This document shows positions 55,877 to 64,000 of a stretch of 64,000 bases of DNA, piece after piece. Origin of the DNA: Sanguibacter gelidistatuariae (lineage in GTDB: Bacteria; Actinomycetota; Actinomycetes; Actinomycetales; Cellulomonadaceae); assembly GCF_900096585.1 (NCBI RefSeq), contig NZ_FMYH01000003.1, positions 1 to 64,000 on the forward strand, in the 5' to 3' direction. A model generated the notes under the pieces. It was not told where the DNA came from, did not search any database, and saw only the letters and a list, made by a program, of their open reading frames with translations. The position numbers were made by a program, and so were the translations under genes. Each line of letters starts with the position of its first letter. The first letter of the stretch is position 1.

Positions 55877-55894
55877 CACGTCCCGGAGGTTGCC

Positions 55895-56767
55895 TTGTCC
55901 GTCTCACCCACCCCGTCAGCCGAGCCCACCGAGCCCACCGAGCGCCCCGAGCCCGCGGAGCGCGGCGGGCCGCGGCGCGCACGGACCAGCACGCAGACCC
56001 GTGTGGTGCGTACCGAGCAGCTCACCCCGCACATGGTGCGGGTCGTCCTGGGCGGCGAGGCGCTGACCGCACTTGACCCCACCGCGTTCACCGACCGCTA
56101 CGTCAAGCTCCAGTTCCCCCCGGAGGTCGAGGGCCAGCGCGAGCGACTGCGCACCTACACGATCCGCTCCTTCGACGCCGCCGCGGGCGAACTGGCCCTC
56201 GACTTCGTCATCCACGGCGACGAGGGACTCGCCGGACCGTGGGCTGCGGCCGCGCAGCCCGGCGACCCGATGAGCTTCGCCGGACCGGGGGGCGCCTACG
56301 CGCCGTCGGCCGCCGCGGACTGGCACCTGTTCATCGGCGACGAGAGCGCGCTGCCAGCGATCGCCGCGGCTTTGGAGGTACTGCCCGCGGGAGCGCGGGC
56401 GAAGGTGTTCTGCGAGGTGGGCGGGCCCGACGACGAGCAGGAGCTCGTATCGGCGGCGCAGGCCTGCGACGCGGACCTCATCACCTGGGTGCACCGCACG
56501 TCGGGCGGCAGCCCGCTCGTCGACACGGTCACCGCATGGACCTTCCCGGAGGGGACGCCCGAGGTGTTCCTGCACGGGGACGCCGGCTTCGTCAAAGACC
56601 TCCGTCGTCACCTGCGCGGCGACCGAGGCGTGCCGGTGAGTGCGCTGTCGGCGTCGGGATACTGGCGCCGGGGTCGCACGGAAGAAGGCTGGCGCAGCGA
56701 CAAGGCGAGCTGGAAGGCGGCCGTCGACTCCGACGAGGCCAAGCTGATCTCAGCCGAGCAGGCCTGA
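55895..56767 (+). CDS. siderophore-interacting protein (FAD-binding ferric-siderophore reductase-like)
   Basis: A 290-residue cytosolic flavoprotein of the ViuB/SIP family. RVVRTEQLTPHMVRVVLGGE opens the FAD domain, RLRTYTIRSFDAAAGELALD holds the R-x-Y-T flavin motif, and FVIHGDEGLAGPWAAAAQPG then GPGGAYAPSAAADWHLFIGD ESALPAI gives the NAD(P)H domain. GYWRRGRTEEGW is the usual C-terminal block. The start is TTG 55895 behind GGAGGT (5 bp). It would release iron from imported siderophores. The possible iron box upstream supports this role. Its 3' end overlaps the response-regulator gene tail-to-tail. Confidence 0.9.
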   Translation: MSVSPTPSAEPTEPTERPEPAERGGPRRARTSTQTRVVRTEQLTPHMVRVVLGGEALTALDPTAFTDRYVKLQFPPEVEGQRERLRTYTIRSFDAAAGELALDFVIHGDEGLAGPWAAAAQPGDPMSFAGPGGAYAPSAAADWHLFIGDESALPAIAAALEVLPAGARAKVFCEVGGPDDEQELVSAAQACDADLITWVHRTSGGSPLVDTVTAWTFPEGTPEVFLHGDAGFVKDLRRHLRGDRGVPVSALSASGYWRRGRTEEGWRSDKASWKAAVDSDEAKLISAEQA

Positions 56768-57412
56768 CCGCTCGACAAGGATCGCGAGCTGAATCCGGCC
56801 GGTCAGGCCCAGCTTGGTCTGGGCGCTCGACAGGTGCGTCTTGACGGTCGCCGCGCTGAGGAAGTTCGCCGCGCCGATCTCCTCGTTGGTCTGCCCGGCA
56901 TGCGCGCCGCAGGCCATCTGCAGCTCCCGCTCGGTGAGCAGCTCCAGCCGCTGGCGGGCGACGGAGCGCTCGGCCGCGTGGGTGTCACCGGTCACGTGGT
57001 CGATGACGTACCGGGTGACTCGCGGTGAGAGCGCGCCGTCACCCGCGGCGACGGCGCGCACGGCCGCGATGATCTCGAGCGGCGCGGAGTCCTTGAGCAG
57101 GAACCCCTGCGCCCCTGCGTCGAGCGCATGCAGGATGTTCTCGTCGGCGTCGAAGCTCGTCACGACGATCACCCGCGGAGGATGAGGCAGGGCGGCGACC
57201 GCAGCGGTCGCCTCGACGCCGCCCATGCGGCGCATGCGCAGGTCGATGACCGCGACGTCGGGATGGTGGGCCTGGACCGCGGTGACCACCTGGTCCCCGT
57301 CGCTGGCCGTCCCGACGATCTCGACATCCGGGTCGGTTCCCAGGATCGCCGAGAAGGCCATCAGCACCATGGGGTCATCGTCTACCAGCAGCACACGGAT
57401 CACGAGTGTCAT
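56750..57412 (-). CDS. NarL/LuxR-type response regulator
   Basis: A 220-residue two-component regulator. The receiver domain (about 5-120) has the acidic pair LLVDDDPMV, phospho-acceptor in VAVIDLRMRRMGGVEA, the Thr in VIVVTSFD and Lys in GFLLKDSAPLEI. A linker leads to the LuxR helix-turn-helix (about 155-215; LELLTERELQMACGAHAGQT NEEIGAANFLSAATVKTHL). It is encoded 54 bp after the cognate kinase gene on the same strand. Its 3' end overlaps the siderophore-protein gene by 18 bp. Target genes are unknown; the neighbouring DUF4352-like gene is a candidate. Confidence 0.92.
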   Translation of the reverse strand: MTLVIRVLLVDDDPMVLMAFSAILGTDPDVEIVGTASDGDQVVTAVQAHHPDVAVIDLRMRRMGGVEATAAVAALPHPPRVIVVTSFDADENILHALDAGAQGFLLKDSAPLEIIAAVRAVAAGDGALSPRVTRYVIDHVTGDTHAAERSVARQRLELLTERELQMACGAHAGQTNEEIGAANFLSAATVKTHLSSAQTKLGLTGRIQLAILVERSGLLG

Positions 57413-57466
57413 GGTAGGCCCGATCTGCGCCGTTCCCGGACCGCGACAAGCGCGTGTCCGCCCTGA

Positions 57467-58795
57467 TCAGCCGGGGCCGGCGACCGCCTGCCACGGTAGC
57501 CACACGTCGACGACGAACCGCCCGTCGCGGGGACCGATCCAGGCCCGCCCGCCCAGCAGCCGGGTCCGCTCGTGGATGCCGGCGATCCCTGCGCCGGCTC
57601 CAGGGATCGCCGGCCCGGAGCCGTGCGGCATGGCGTTGGACACGAGGATCCGGACGCCGGCCGCCGCGCTCGCGGTGAGGTCGACGTCGATCGGGGAGCT
57701 CGGCGCGTGCTTGTGGATGTTCGTCAGCGCCTCCTGGACGATCCGGTAGGCCGCATGCGTCAGGGGTGCGCTCGCCGAGGCGGAGTCGTTGATCATGACC
57801 GTGGCGACCATCTGGCTGCCGGCCTTGCGTGAGGCGGTGAGCAGCTCTGACAGGTCTTCCAAGGTCACGGTCGCCGGTGCGCCTGGGCTGTCGCTGCGGC
57901 GTGATCCGGGATCACGCAGCACGCCGATGAGCCCGCGCAGGTCCTCGAGCGACCGGTGCGCGTTCGACTGGACCTCGTGGGCGAAGACCTGGAGCTCGGG
58001 GTGGTCGCGTGCGGCCATCTCGAGGGCGCCCGAGTGCAGGGAGACGAGCGCGAGGCGGTGTGCCAGGGTGTCGTGGACCTCCCGTGCGATGAGGTCTCGC
58101 TCCTCCTGGCGGGTGAGCTCGGACCGCAGGTCGGCGGTGGTCTGCGCGCTGTGCGAGAACTGTTCCCGCACGTGGCTCAGGTTCACCGTGGTGCGCCGGA
58201 ACAGCCCGATGCCGACCGTGAAGGCGAGTGCCACGATCGCGACGATCGCGTAGAACCACCACGGCAGCGGCTGGGCTAACCCGCCCGGCGGCTTGGTGGT
58301 GAAGAGCTGAAACTCTGCCGGCCGGAGGAAGTCGCGGGTCACGGCGACCACCGTCACGGCCGAGACGGCCGCCGTCGCCACGATCGCGCGACGGCGGGGC
58401 TGGGTCGCCACGACGCAGGACAGGCCGACGAGCGCGGCAAAGGCGTCGGCCGGGAACAGCAGGGCGAAGGCGGAGGCGACGACGGTCAGCGCGACCGGGT
58501 ACCGGCGACGCACGATGATCATCGCGGAGACCCCGAAGGCGGCGAACATCCCGGCGGTGACCCACACCGCGCCCACGCCGGACATCGCGTGGGCGTTCCC
58601 CTCGAAGGCCAGCGCGGCCATCGAGGAGAACAGGCTCACCGCGACCAACGCGACGGTCGCGGCGACGGGTCCGGAGCGGCGCGCGCCGGCCGTCCACGGG
58701 CGGGCCGGACCGGGGGTGCCCGGCTGGTACGGCGGTGGGACGTGCCGCGGTGGGACCTGCGGCGCGGCGGCGGGGTGGGTCGGTGGTCGGGACAC
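57467..58795 (-). CDS. NarL-family sensor histidine kinase
   Basis: A 442-residue membrane kinase. A Pro-rich cytoplasmic N terminus (about 40 residues) is followed by five or six hydrophobic helices (about 45-205), then a HisKA_3 dimerisation domain with the phospho-acceptor in ERDLIAREVHDTLAHRLALV and a HATPase domain (YRIVQEALTNIHKHAPSSPI for the N box; GAGAGIAGIHERTRLLGGRA for the G box). No periplasmic sensor domain is present, so it probably senses the membrane. GTG 58795 is the likely start. It is divergent from the DUF4352-like gene. Confidence 0.88.
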   Translation of the reverse strand: MSRPPTHPAAAPQVPPRHVPPPYQPGTPGPARPWTAGARRSGPVAATVALVAVSLFSSMAALAFEGNAHAMSGVGAVWVTAGMFAAFGVSAMIIVRRRYPVALTVVASAFALLFPADAFAALVGLSCVVATQPRRRAIVATAAVSAVTVVAVTRDFLRPAEFQLFTTKPPGGLAQPLPWWFYAIVAIVALAFTVGIGLFRRTTVNLSHVREQFSHSAQTTADLRSELTRQEERDLIAREVHDTLAHRLALVSLHSGALEMAARDHPELQVFAHEVQSNAHRSLEDLRGLIGVLRDPGSRRSDSPGAPATVTLEDLSELLTASRKAGSQMVATVMINDSASASAPLTHAAYRIVQEALTNIHKHAPSSPIDVDLTASAAAGVRILVSNAMPHGSGPAIPGAGAGIAGIHERTRLLGGRAWIGPRDGRFVVDVWLPWQAVAGPG

Positions 58796-58980
58796 AGCGT
58801 CAGCGTAGGGCCAGCCACCGACGACGTCGTCCTCCGACCGGGTGGAGCGCCCGCCGGTCTGCTCGACCGATCGGGTAGCGGGGACGCCCCGTCCGGGCGA
58901 TGCAAGCGGTGGGCCGTCTGCGATGAGGTGTGGGTGTTGCTCAAGACCCGCTTGTCCACCACTCAGAACGAGGAACCACG

Positions 58981-59700
58981 ATGGCCCGATCACGAGGCAC
59001 CGACCCGTCCCAGCAGGCTCAGCAGGCCTACGAGCAGGCCCAGCTGCGGCTCGCCCAGCAGCAGGCCCAGAACGGCCAGCCCCAGCTGCCCCCGCAGTAT
59101 GTTGTCCAGCTCGCGCCGGTGCCGAAGAAGAAGAACTTCTTCGCCCGGCACAAGATCTTCACGGCCCTGCTTGTGATCGTCGTCCTGATCGCCCTGTCGC
59201 AGGCGTTCTCGGGAGGGGACAAGCCCGCCACGACTCCCGGCGCCGGCGCGACCTCCGCAGCACCGGCCGACGACATCCCAGCCGACGACGCCCCGGCCCC
59301 CACAACCCCCGGCATCGGGTCGGTGGTCGCCGACGGGAAGTTTGAGTTCACGGTGAACAGCCTGGAGCCGGGTGTCGCCCACATCGGCGACGCGACCTTC
59401 GGCGTAGATGCCCAGGGCCAGTTCCTGCTGGTGCACGTCACTGTGACCAATATCGGGGACCAGGCGCAGTACTTCGACTCGAGCTCGCAGAAGCTCCTTG
59501 ACGCCCAGGGCCGCACGCACTCGGCGGACTCGACGGCGGCCGTCTACCTGCCCGACTCCAACAGCTTCCTCACGAGCATCAATCCGGGGAACACGGTCGA
59601 GGGGATCATTGTCTTCGACGTGCCGGCCGACGCGAGCCCAGCCTCCCTCGAGCTGCACGACTCGCCCTTCTCCGGCGGGGTCACCGTCGCAGTGAGCTGA
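58981..59700 (+). CDS. DUF4352-like lipid/membrane-anchored extracellular protein
   Basis: A 239-residue protein. A Gln/Ala-rich N-terminal helix (QQAQQAYEQAQLRLAQQQAQ) and basic patch KKKNFFARHK precede one membrane helix (about 60-77, FTALLVIVVLIALSQAF). An Ala/Pro linker leads to an Ig-like domain of the telomeric-repeat-binding/DUF4352 type (FEFTVNSLEPGVAHIG, FLLVHVTVTNIGDQAQYFDS). Such domains are extracellular; function unknown. ATG 58981 is the start. The 185-bp divergent spacer to the kinase gene places it under possible control of that system. A strong palindrome ends the gene. Confidence 0.78.
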   Translation: MARSRGTDPSQQAQQAYEQAQLRLAQQQAQNGQPQLPPQYVVQLAPVPKKKNFFARHKIFTALLVIVVLIALSQAFSGGDKPATTPGAGATSAAPADDIPADDAPAPTTPGIGSVVADGKFEFTVNSLEPGVAHIGDATFGVDAQGQFLLVHVTVTNIGDQAQYFDSSSQKLLDAQGRTHSADSTAAVYLPDSNSFLTSINPGNTVEGIIVFDVPADASPASLELHDSPFSGGVTVAVS

Positions 59701-59715
59701 ACAGATTTGAGCAGC

Positions 59716-59750
59716 GACGCCGCGCACCTGGTGACCAGGTGCGCGGCGTC
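59716..59750. terminator. bidirectional terminator palindrome
   Basis: 17-bp arms GACGCCGCGCACCTGGT (59716-59732) and ACCAGGTGCGCGGCGTC (59734-59750) around a single central base. It lies between the converging DUF4352-like and phosphosugar-mutase genes and can end both. Confidence 0.8.
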
Positions 59751-59789
59751 GTCGTGCACGGGAGGAGTGCCGTTCAGAGTCCCGTCAGC

Positions 59790-61568
59790 TCACAGTCCCA
59801 GCGCGACTGACATGTCGGCGATGACAGCGTTGAGCCGCGTCCTGGCCGCGTGCCGGACGGCTGTGAGCTCATTGTGCGTGGCGGTCTCGCCGACCGGGAG
59901 GATCACCTCGAGGTAGCACTTGACCTTGGGTTCGGTCCCGCTGGGCCGGACCACGACCCGGGTGCCGTCCGCGGTGAGCAGCCGCAGGCCGTCCGTGGGC
60001 GGCAGGCCGTCGACGCCGTCGGAGAGGTCCACGAGCTCGGTGACGGGTGAACCGCCCAGCAGCGTGGGAGGTGCGCCCCGCAGGGTCTGCATCGTGACCG
60101 GGATCTGGGACACGTCCGCATACCGGGCAGCGAGCTGGTCGGTCAGGTGCAGGTCGTGCGCCCGGGCCAGGTCGTCGAGGGCGTCGATGAGCGTCCGGCC
60201 GTCGGCCTTGAGCCGGTCGGCGAGCCCGACGATGCGCAGCGCGGCGGAGATGCCGTCCTTGTCCCGCACCTGTCCCGGGTCGACGCAGTAGCCGAGCGCT
60301 TCCTCGTAGCCGAACACCAGGCCGTCGACCCGCGAGATCCACTTGAACCCGGTGAGGGTCGCGGCGTGGGAGAGCCCGTGCGCCGCCGCGATCCGGGCGA
60401 GCAGCCGGGAGGACACGATCGAGCTGGCCAGGGCGCCGCTGCCGGGTGCCTGTTCCGAGGCGACAAGCTCACCGAGCAGCGCACCTACCTCGTCGCCGTG
60501 CAGCATCCGCCAGCCCTCGGAGATCGCCGTCTCCGGGCTTGTGTTGCGCTGGCGGTCGAGCACGGACCGCACGTCCTTGACCGCGATCGCGCAGCGGTCG
60601 GCGTCGGGGTCGTTCGCGATGACCAGGTCCGCCCCCAGGGTCTGGGCATAGGCCAGGGCCAGATCGATCGCCCCGGGCTCCTCCGGGTTGGGGAAGGCGA
60701 CCGTGGGGAAGTCTGGGTCGGGCTCGAACTGTTCCGGCACCATGAACACGTCGTGGTAGCCGGCGGCCCGCAGCACCTGCTCCAGGACGGCCCCGCCCAC
60801 TCCGTGCAGCGGGGTGGCGACGATGCTCAGCCGGCGCGGCGCGCCGTCGTCGGCCAGGGAGCCGACGGCGCCCAGGTAGGCCGCGAGCAGGCCCGGCCCG
60901 GCGGTCCGCCACCCTGCGTCCGCGCGGGGGACGGCGACGGCACCCGGCGCCGCGTCGATGTGCGCGGCGATGCCCGCGTCGTAGGGCGGCACGATCTGTG
61001 CGCCCTGGCCGGAATCACTGACGACCCTGCCGCCGAGATATACCTTGTACCCGTTGTCGGCCGGGGGGTTGTGGCTCGCGGTGACCATGACGCCGGCGTC
61101 GGCGTCGAGGTGACGCACCGCAAAGGCGAGGACCGGGGTGGGCAGCGCGTGGTCGAGGATCACCACGTCGAGCCCGGCCGCGGTGAACACGGCGGCGCTG
61201 TCGACGGCGAAGGTGCGGGAGTTGTGCCGTGCGTCGTAGCCGACGACGATGCGCGGCGGGTGCCCGGCGTCGCCGACGGCCTCCCGGAGGTAGGCGGCCA
61301 GCCCGGCGGCCGCGCGGATGACCACGGCACGGTTCATCCGGTTGGGCCCGGCGGCCATCCGCCCGCGCAGGCCCGCGGTGCCGAACTGCAGCGGGCCGGT
61401 GAAACGGTCCCGCAGTTCGGCGCGGATCGCGTCGTGACGGTAGTCGTCGACGGTGTCCAGGGCGGACTGAAGCAGGTTCGTGAGCTCGGTGCGGGTGCGT
61501 GCGTCGGGATCGTTGGCGATCCACGCCTCGACCTCGGCGCCAAGCTCGGTCAACTCCGAAACGCTCAT
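59790..61568 (-). CDS. phosphosugar mutase (phosphoglucomutase/phosphomannomutase; possible phosphopentomutase)
   Basis: A 592-residue alpha-D-phosphohexomutase. The active-site serine loop GVMVTASHNPPADNGYKVYL, the metal loop VIANDPDADRCAIAVKD, the sugar-binding GYEEALGYCVDPGQVRDKDG and the phosphate-binding RPSGTEPKVKCYLEV are intact, as is FGTAGLRGRM near the N terminus. The length and the GLRG motif match the PgcA/PGM2-type group, some members of which isomerise pentose phosphates. It is encoded directly after punA on the same strand (1 bp apart), favouring a role in (deoxy)ribose-1-phosphate use. Glucose or mannose phosphates are the alternative substrates. Confidence 0.9.
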   Translation of the reverse strand: MSVSELTELGAEVEAWIANDPDARTRTELTNLLQSALDTVDDYRHDAIRAELRDRFTGPLQFGTAGLRGRMAAGPNRMNRAVVIRAAAGLAAYLREAVGDAGHPPRIVVGYDARHNSRTFAVDSAAVFTAAGLDVVILDHALPTPVLAFAVRHLDADAGVMVTASHNPPADNGYKVYLGGRVVSDSGQGAQIVPPYDAGIAAHIDAAPGAVAVPRADAGWRTAGPGLLAAYLGAVGSLADDGAPRRLSIVATPLHGVGGAVLEQVLRAAGYHDVFMVPEQFEPDPDFPTVAFPNPEEPGAIDLALAYAQTLGADLVIANDPDADRCAIAVKDVRSVLDRQRNTSPETAISEGWRMLHGDEVGALLGELVASEQAPGSGALASSIVSSRLLARIAAAHGLSHAATLTGFKWISRVDGLVFGYEEALGYCVDPGQVRDKDGISAALRIVGLADRLKADGRTLIDALDDLARAHDLHLTDQLAARYADVSQIPVTMQTLRGAPPTLLGGSPVTELVDLSDGVDGLPPTDGLRLLTADGTRVVVRPSGTEPKVKCYLEVILPVGETATHNELTAVRHAARTRLNAVIADMSVALGL

Positions 61569-61569
61569 G

Positions 61570-62424
61570 TCACACCTTCTCGATGATCGCGGCGAGCAGC
61601 GCGGAGATGCGCGGCCCAGCGGCCTGACCTGCTTCGATGACCTCCGCGTGGGACAGCGGCACCGGTGAGATTCCAGCGGCGAGGTTCGTCACGAGGGAGA
61701 TCCCGAGCACCTCCATGCCCACCTGGCGGGCCGCGATGGCTTCCAGGGTCGTGGACATGCCCACGAGGTTCCCGCCCATCACTCCGGCCATCCGCACCTC
61801 GGCCGGCGTCTCGTAGTGCGGGCCGGGGAACTGGACGTAGACGCCTTCAGGCAGCGCGGCGTCGACCTCGCGGGCGAGGGCACGCAGCCGCGTGGAGTAC
61901 AGGTCGGTCAGGTCGATGAACGTCGCGCCCTCGAGCGGTGAGGTCGCGGTGAGGTTGATGTGGTCGCTGATGAGGACCGGGGTGCCCGGTGTCCAGTCGA
62001 CGTTGAGCCCGCCGCAGCCGTTGGTGAGGATCACGGTCTGAGCGCCCGCGGCGGCCGCCGTACGGATCCCGTGCACGACGGCGCGCACACCCTTGCCCTC
62101 GTACAGGTGCGTGCGCGAGCCGAGGACCAGGGCGTGCTTGCCGGTCGCACCGATCCGGATCGAGCGCAGCGTGCCCACGTGCCCTTCGACGGCCGGCTTG
62201 GAGAAGCCGGGGATCTCGTCGCTGGGGATCTCCGCGACGGTCTCCCCGAGCAGGTCGGCCGCACCGCCCCAGCCGGACCCGAGCACGAGGGCCACGTCGT
62301 GGGAGGCGACGCCGGTGACGCGGGCGATGTGTGCCGCGGCGTCACGGGCGAGGTCGAAGGGATCGACGTCGGAGCGGAAGGCCGGGGTGGTGGCCGAGGG
62401 CGTGGGGACAGGGTGAGTCGTCAT
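61570..62424 (-). CDS. punA: purine nucleoside phosphorylase
   Basis: Trimeric-type (PNP/MTAP family) phosphorylase releasing purine base and (deoxy)ribose-1-phosphate. The 284 residues have ALVLGSGWGGAADLLGE (phosphate loop), GFSKPAVEGHVGTL, SRTHLYEGKG, ILTNGCGGLNVDWTPGTPVL (base pocket; N-A-x-G in many relatives) and QFPGPHYETPAEVRMAGVMG GNLVGMST. The start is ATG 62424. It works on products of the adenosine deaminase encoded at 52.8 kb. The mutase gene follows immediately. Confidence 0.92.
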   Translation of the reverse strand: MTTHPVPTPSATTPAFRSDVDPFDLARDAAAHIARVTGVASHDVALVLGSGWGGAADLLGETVAEIPSDEIPGFSKPAVEGHVGTLRSIRIGATGKHALVLGSRTHLYEGKGVRAVVHGIRTAAAAGAQTVILTNGCGGLNVDWTPGTPVLISDHINLTATSPLEGATFIDLTDLYSTRLRALAREVDAALPEGVYVQFPGPHYETPAEVRMAGVMGGNLVGMSTTLEAIAARQVGMEVLGISLVTNLAAGISPVPLSHAEVIEAGQAAGPRISALLAAIIEKV

Positions 62425-62520
62425 GCATCTGAGGTTATCCGGGTTGGGCGGCTGAGACGACTGCGCGCGCTGGTCAGCCCACGGATGGATTACTGGGGAG
62501 TTGCTGAGATACTGAGGCAC

Positions 62521-63999
62521 GTGACTCAGACTTCGCCTCCCGCTCCCGCCTTAGCCCCCGACTCCTCCTCGACGGACCTGCAGACGACCCGCATCGTCAT
62601 CCTCGGGGGAGGCCCGGGTGGCTACGAGGCTGCGCTCGTGGCCCGTCGCCTCGGCGCCGACGTGACCATCGTCGAGCGGCAGGGCGTGGGCGGCGCGGCC
62701 GTCCTGACCGACGTCGTGCCGTCCAAGACGCTCATCGCGACGGCCGAGTGGATGACGGTCGCCGAGACCGGCGCGGAGCTGGGGATCCGGGTCGGCGGGA
62801 TGCCCGCGGGCGCGGTGCCGCGTCTCGACGTCGACCTCGCCGCGGTCAACACGCGGGTCATGGCGCTCGCGGCCGCGCAGTCGGCGGACATCCGGGCCCG
62901 CCTCGAACGGGAGAACATCCGCATCGTGCTGGGTGAGGGGCGCCTGGACGGCCCGGCCCGCGTGATCGTGGACAGCCCCGACGGCGGCGGCGGGCCGCTC
63001 GTGCTCGACGCCGACGTCATCCTCGTCTCGACGGGCGCGACCCCGCGGATCCTGGACACGGCCGTGCCCGACGGCGAGCGCATCTTCACCTGGACCCAGA
63101 TCTACAACCTCACCGAGCTGCCCGAGAAGCTCATCGTCGTCGGCTCGGGGGTCACCGGGGCCGAGTTCGCCGGTGCGTACAACGCCCTGGGCTGCGAGGT
63201 CGTTCTCATCTCGAGCCGCGACCGGGTGCTGCCCGGCGAGGACGCCGACGCCGCGAACCTGATCGAAGAGGTCTTCAAGGGCCGCGGTATGACGGTCAGG
63301 TCGCGCTCGCGCGCGGAGTCCGCCCGGGTGATCGGCTCAGGCGCCGGCGCCCGGGTCGAGGTCACGCTGTCCGACGGCTCCGTGGTCGAGGGTTCCCACC
63401 TGCTCATGGCCGTCGGGTCCATCCCGAGCACGTCGGGGATCGGCCTCGAGGAGGCGGGGGTGCGCCTGACGGCGTCGGGCCACATCGAGGTCGACAAGGT
63501 CTCCCGCACGAGCGCGCGCGGGGTCTATGCGGCCGGGGACTGCACGGGAGTGTTCCCGCTCGCGAGCGTGGCGGCCATGCAGGGACGCGTGGCCATGTCG
63601 CACGCCCTGGGCGACGCGGTGGCCCCGATCAAGCTGCGCACCGTCGCGGCGAACATCTTCACCGCCCCTGAGATTGCGACCGTCGGATACTCCGAGAAGA
63701 AGCTCATCGAACAGGGCTCGAAGTACCTCACGACGATCCTGCCGCTGAGCCGCAACCCGCGCGCGAAGATGCTCGGCATCCGCGACGGCTTCGTCAAGAT
63801 GTTCTCCCACCCCGACGCCGGCGTCGTGCTCGGCGGGGTGGTCGTGGCGCCGCGGGCGAGCGAGCTGATCTTCCCGATCACCCTCGCCGTCGAGCACCGC
63901 CTTACGGCCGACGACGTCGCCGAGGCGTTCACGGTCTACCCGTCGCTGTCCGGCTCGATCGGCGAGGTCGCCCGGATGAGCCACCACCTCACCGAATAG
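62521..63999 (+). CDS. lpdA: LpdA-type NAD(P)H-quinone dehydrogenase (flavoprotein disulfide reductase family without redox cysteines)
   Basis: A 492-residue flavoprotein. FAD motif IVILGGGPGGYEAALVARRL and the second dinucleotide site LIVVGSGVTGAEFAGAYNAL are clear, with VYAAGDCTGVFPLASVAAMQ binding FAD and a normal C-terminal dimer domain. The position of the redox pair (usually GGTCLNVGCIPSK) reads GVGGAAVLTDVVPSKTLIAT, so both cysteines are gone, as in mycobacterial LpdA (Rv3303c), which reduces quinones. It is therefore not a dihydrolipoamide dehydrogenase. GTG 62521, divergent from punA by 96 bp, gives a polar 20-residue N terminus. The stop is at the window end. Confidence 0.9.
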   Translation: MTQTSPPAPALAPDSSSTDLQTTRIVILGGGPGGYEAALVARRLGADVTIVERQGVGGAAVLTDVVPSKTLIATAEWMTVAETGAELGIRVGGMPAGAVPRLDVDLAAVNTRVMALAAAQSADIRARLERENIRIVLGEGRLDGPARVIVDSPDGGGGPLVLDADVILVSTGATPRILDTAVPDGERIFTWTQIYNLTELPEKLIVVGSGVTGAEFAGAYNALGCEVVLISSRDRVLPGEDADAANLIEEVFKGRGMTVRSRSRAESARVIGSGAGARVEVTLSDGSVVEGSHLLMAVGSIPSTSGIGLEEAGVRLTASGHIEVDKVSRTSARGVYAAGDCTGVFPLASVAAMQGRVAMSHALGDAVAPIKLRTVAANIFTAPEIATVGYSEKKLIEQGSKYLTTILPLSRNPRAKMLGIRDGFVKMFSHPDAGVVLGGVVVAPRASELIFPITLAVEHRLTADDVAEAFTVYPSLSGSIGEVARMSHHLTE

Positions 64000-64000
64000 C

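Noticed and set aside
59790-61568. Dedicated phosphomannomutase (ManB) partner for the GDP-mannose enzyme at 40 kb
   Set aside because: Length and the neighbouring punA favour the PGM2/PgcA-like group; a mannose role remains possible but is not supported by context.

Overview
The window is high-GC DNA with many GTG and some TTG starts and tight ATGA, GTGA and TGATG overlaps. It carries mshB (mycothiol synthesis), a DUF3117 gene, a sigE-antisigma-htrA-tatB block and the succinylase branch of lysine synthesis. Together these point to an actinobacterium, probably of the order Micrococcales (Cellulomonas/Sanguibacter-like). This is inferred from gene content and order only. I saw no rRNA, tRNA, CRISPR array or prophage. 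Most of the window is chromosomal housekeeping DNA. The accessory or decaying spots are the left edge (0-1.2 kb), an antisense gene in the opp cluster (7.2-7.8 kb), a low-GC secreted-protein gene (50.1-50.7 kb) and a short-chain dehydrogenase relic (55.2-55.7 kb).

Layout. 0-1.2 kb: truncated IS30-type transposase, a small acidic ORF without a convincing start, and a frameshifted gene. 1.2-2.0 kb: small alarmone synthetase. 2.5-9.7 kb: dipeptide/oligopeptide ABC importer (lipoprotein, two permeases, fused double ATPase), split by an antisense PH-domain gene. 9.9-13.4 kb: typA, mshB, DUF6113-like protein. 13.5-18.5 kb: VanW-type protein, then a degenerate prephenate-dehydratase-like gene overlapping pheA and tyrA. 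18.6-27.2 kb: fdxA, dapC, gltA, dapD, dapE, a LOG-family gene and folP. 27.3-29.1 kb: DUF3117 gene and pepA. 29.2-33.6 kb: O-methyltransferase, divergent from sigE, its zinc anti-sigma factor, HtrA protease and TatB. 33.6-36.3 kb: trpS, 2'-5' RNA-ligase-like and YihY/BrkB genes. 36.5-40.1 kb: sdhCDAB on the minus strand. 40.3-42.7 kb: manC-type nucleotidyltransferase and an M20 amidohydrolase.

42.9-54.7 kb: a nucleoside block with a BMP-family lipoprotein, ATPase and two permeases (nucleoside importer), cytidine deaminase, thymidine phosphorylase, then (after a terminator and unrelated genes) adenosine deaminase and deoxyribose-phosphate aldolase. Purine nucleoside phosphorylase and a phosphosugar mutase at 59.8-62.4 kb would complete the route: import, deamination, phosphorolysis, pentose-phosphate isomerisation, aldol cleavage. 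54.8-59.7 kb: lipocalin-like gene, dehydrogenase pseudogene, siderophore-interacting flavoprotein behind a possible iron box, a NarL-type two-component pair and a DUF4352-like protein. 62.5-64 kb: an LpdA-type flavoprotein without the redox cysteine pair.

The observations I rate highest are the degenerate prephenate-dehydratase paralogue fused by overlap to pheA-tyrA, two copies of a nested intergenic palindrome (18.5 and 36.4 kb), the DUF202-DUF202-cysteine-peptidase-like triplet (50.8-52.4 kb), the possible ATT start of the O-methyltransferase, and the low-GC cysteine-containing secreted protein. I did not find a clear new defence or biosynthetic system.
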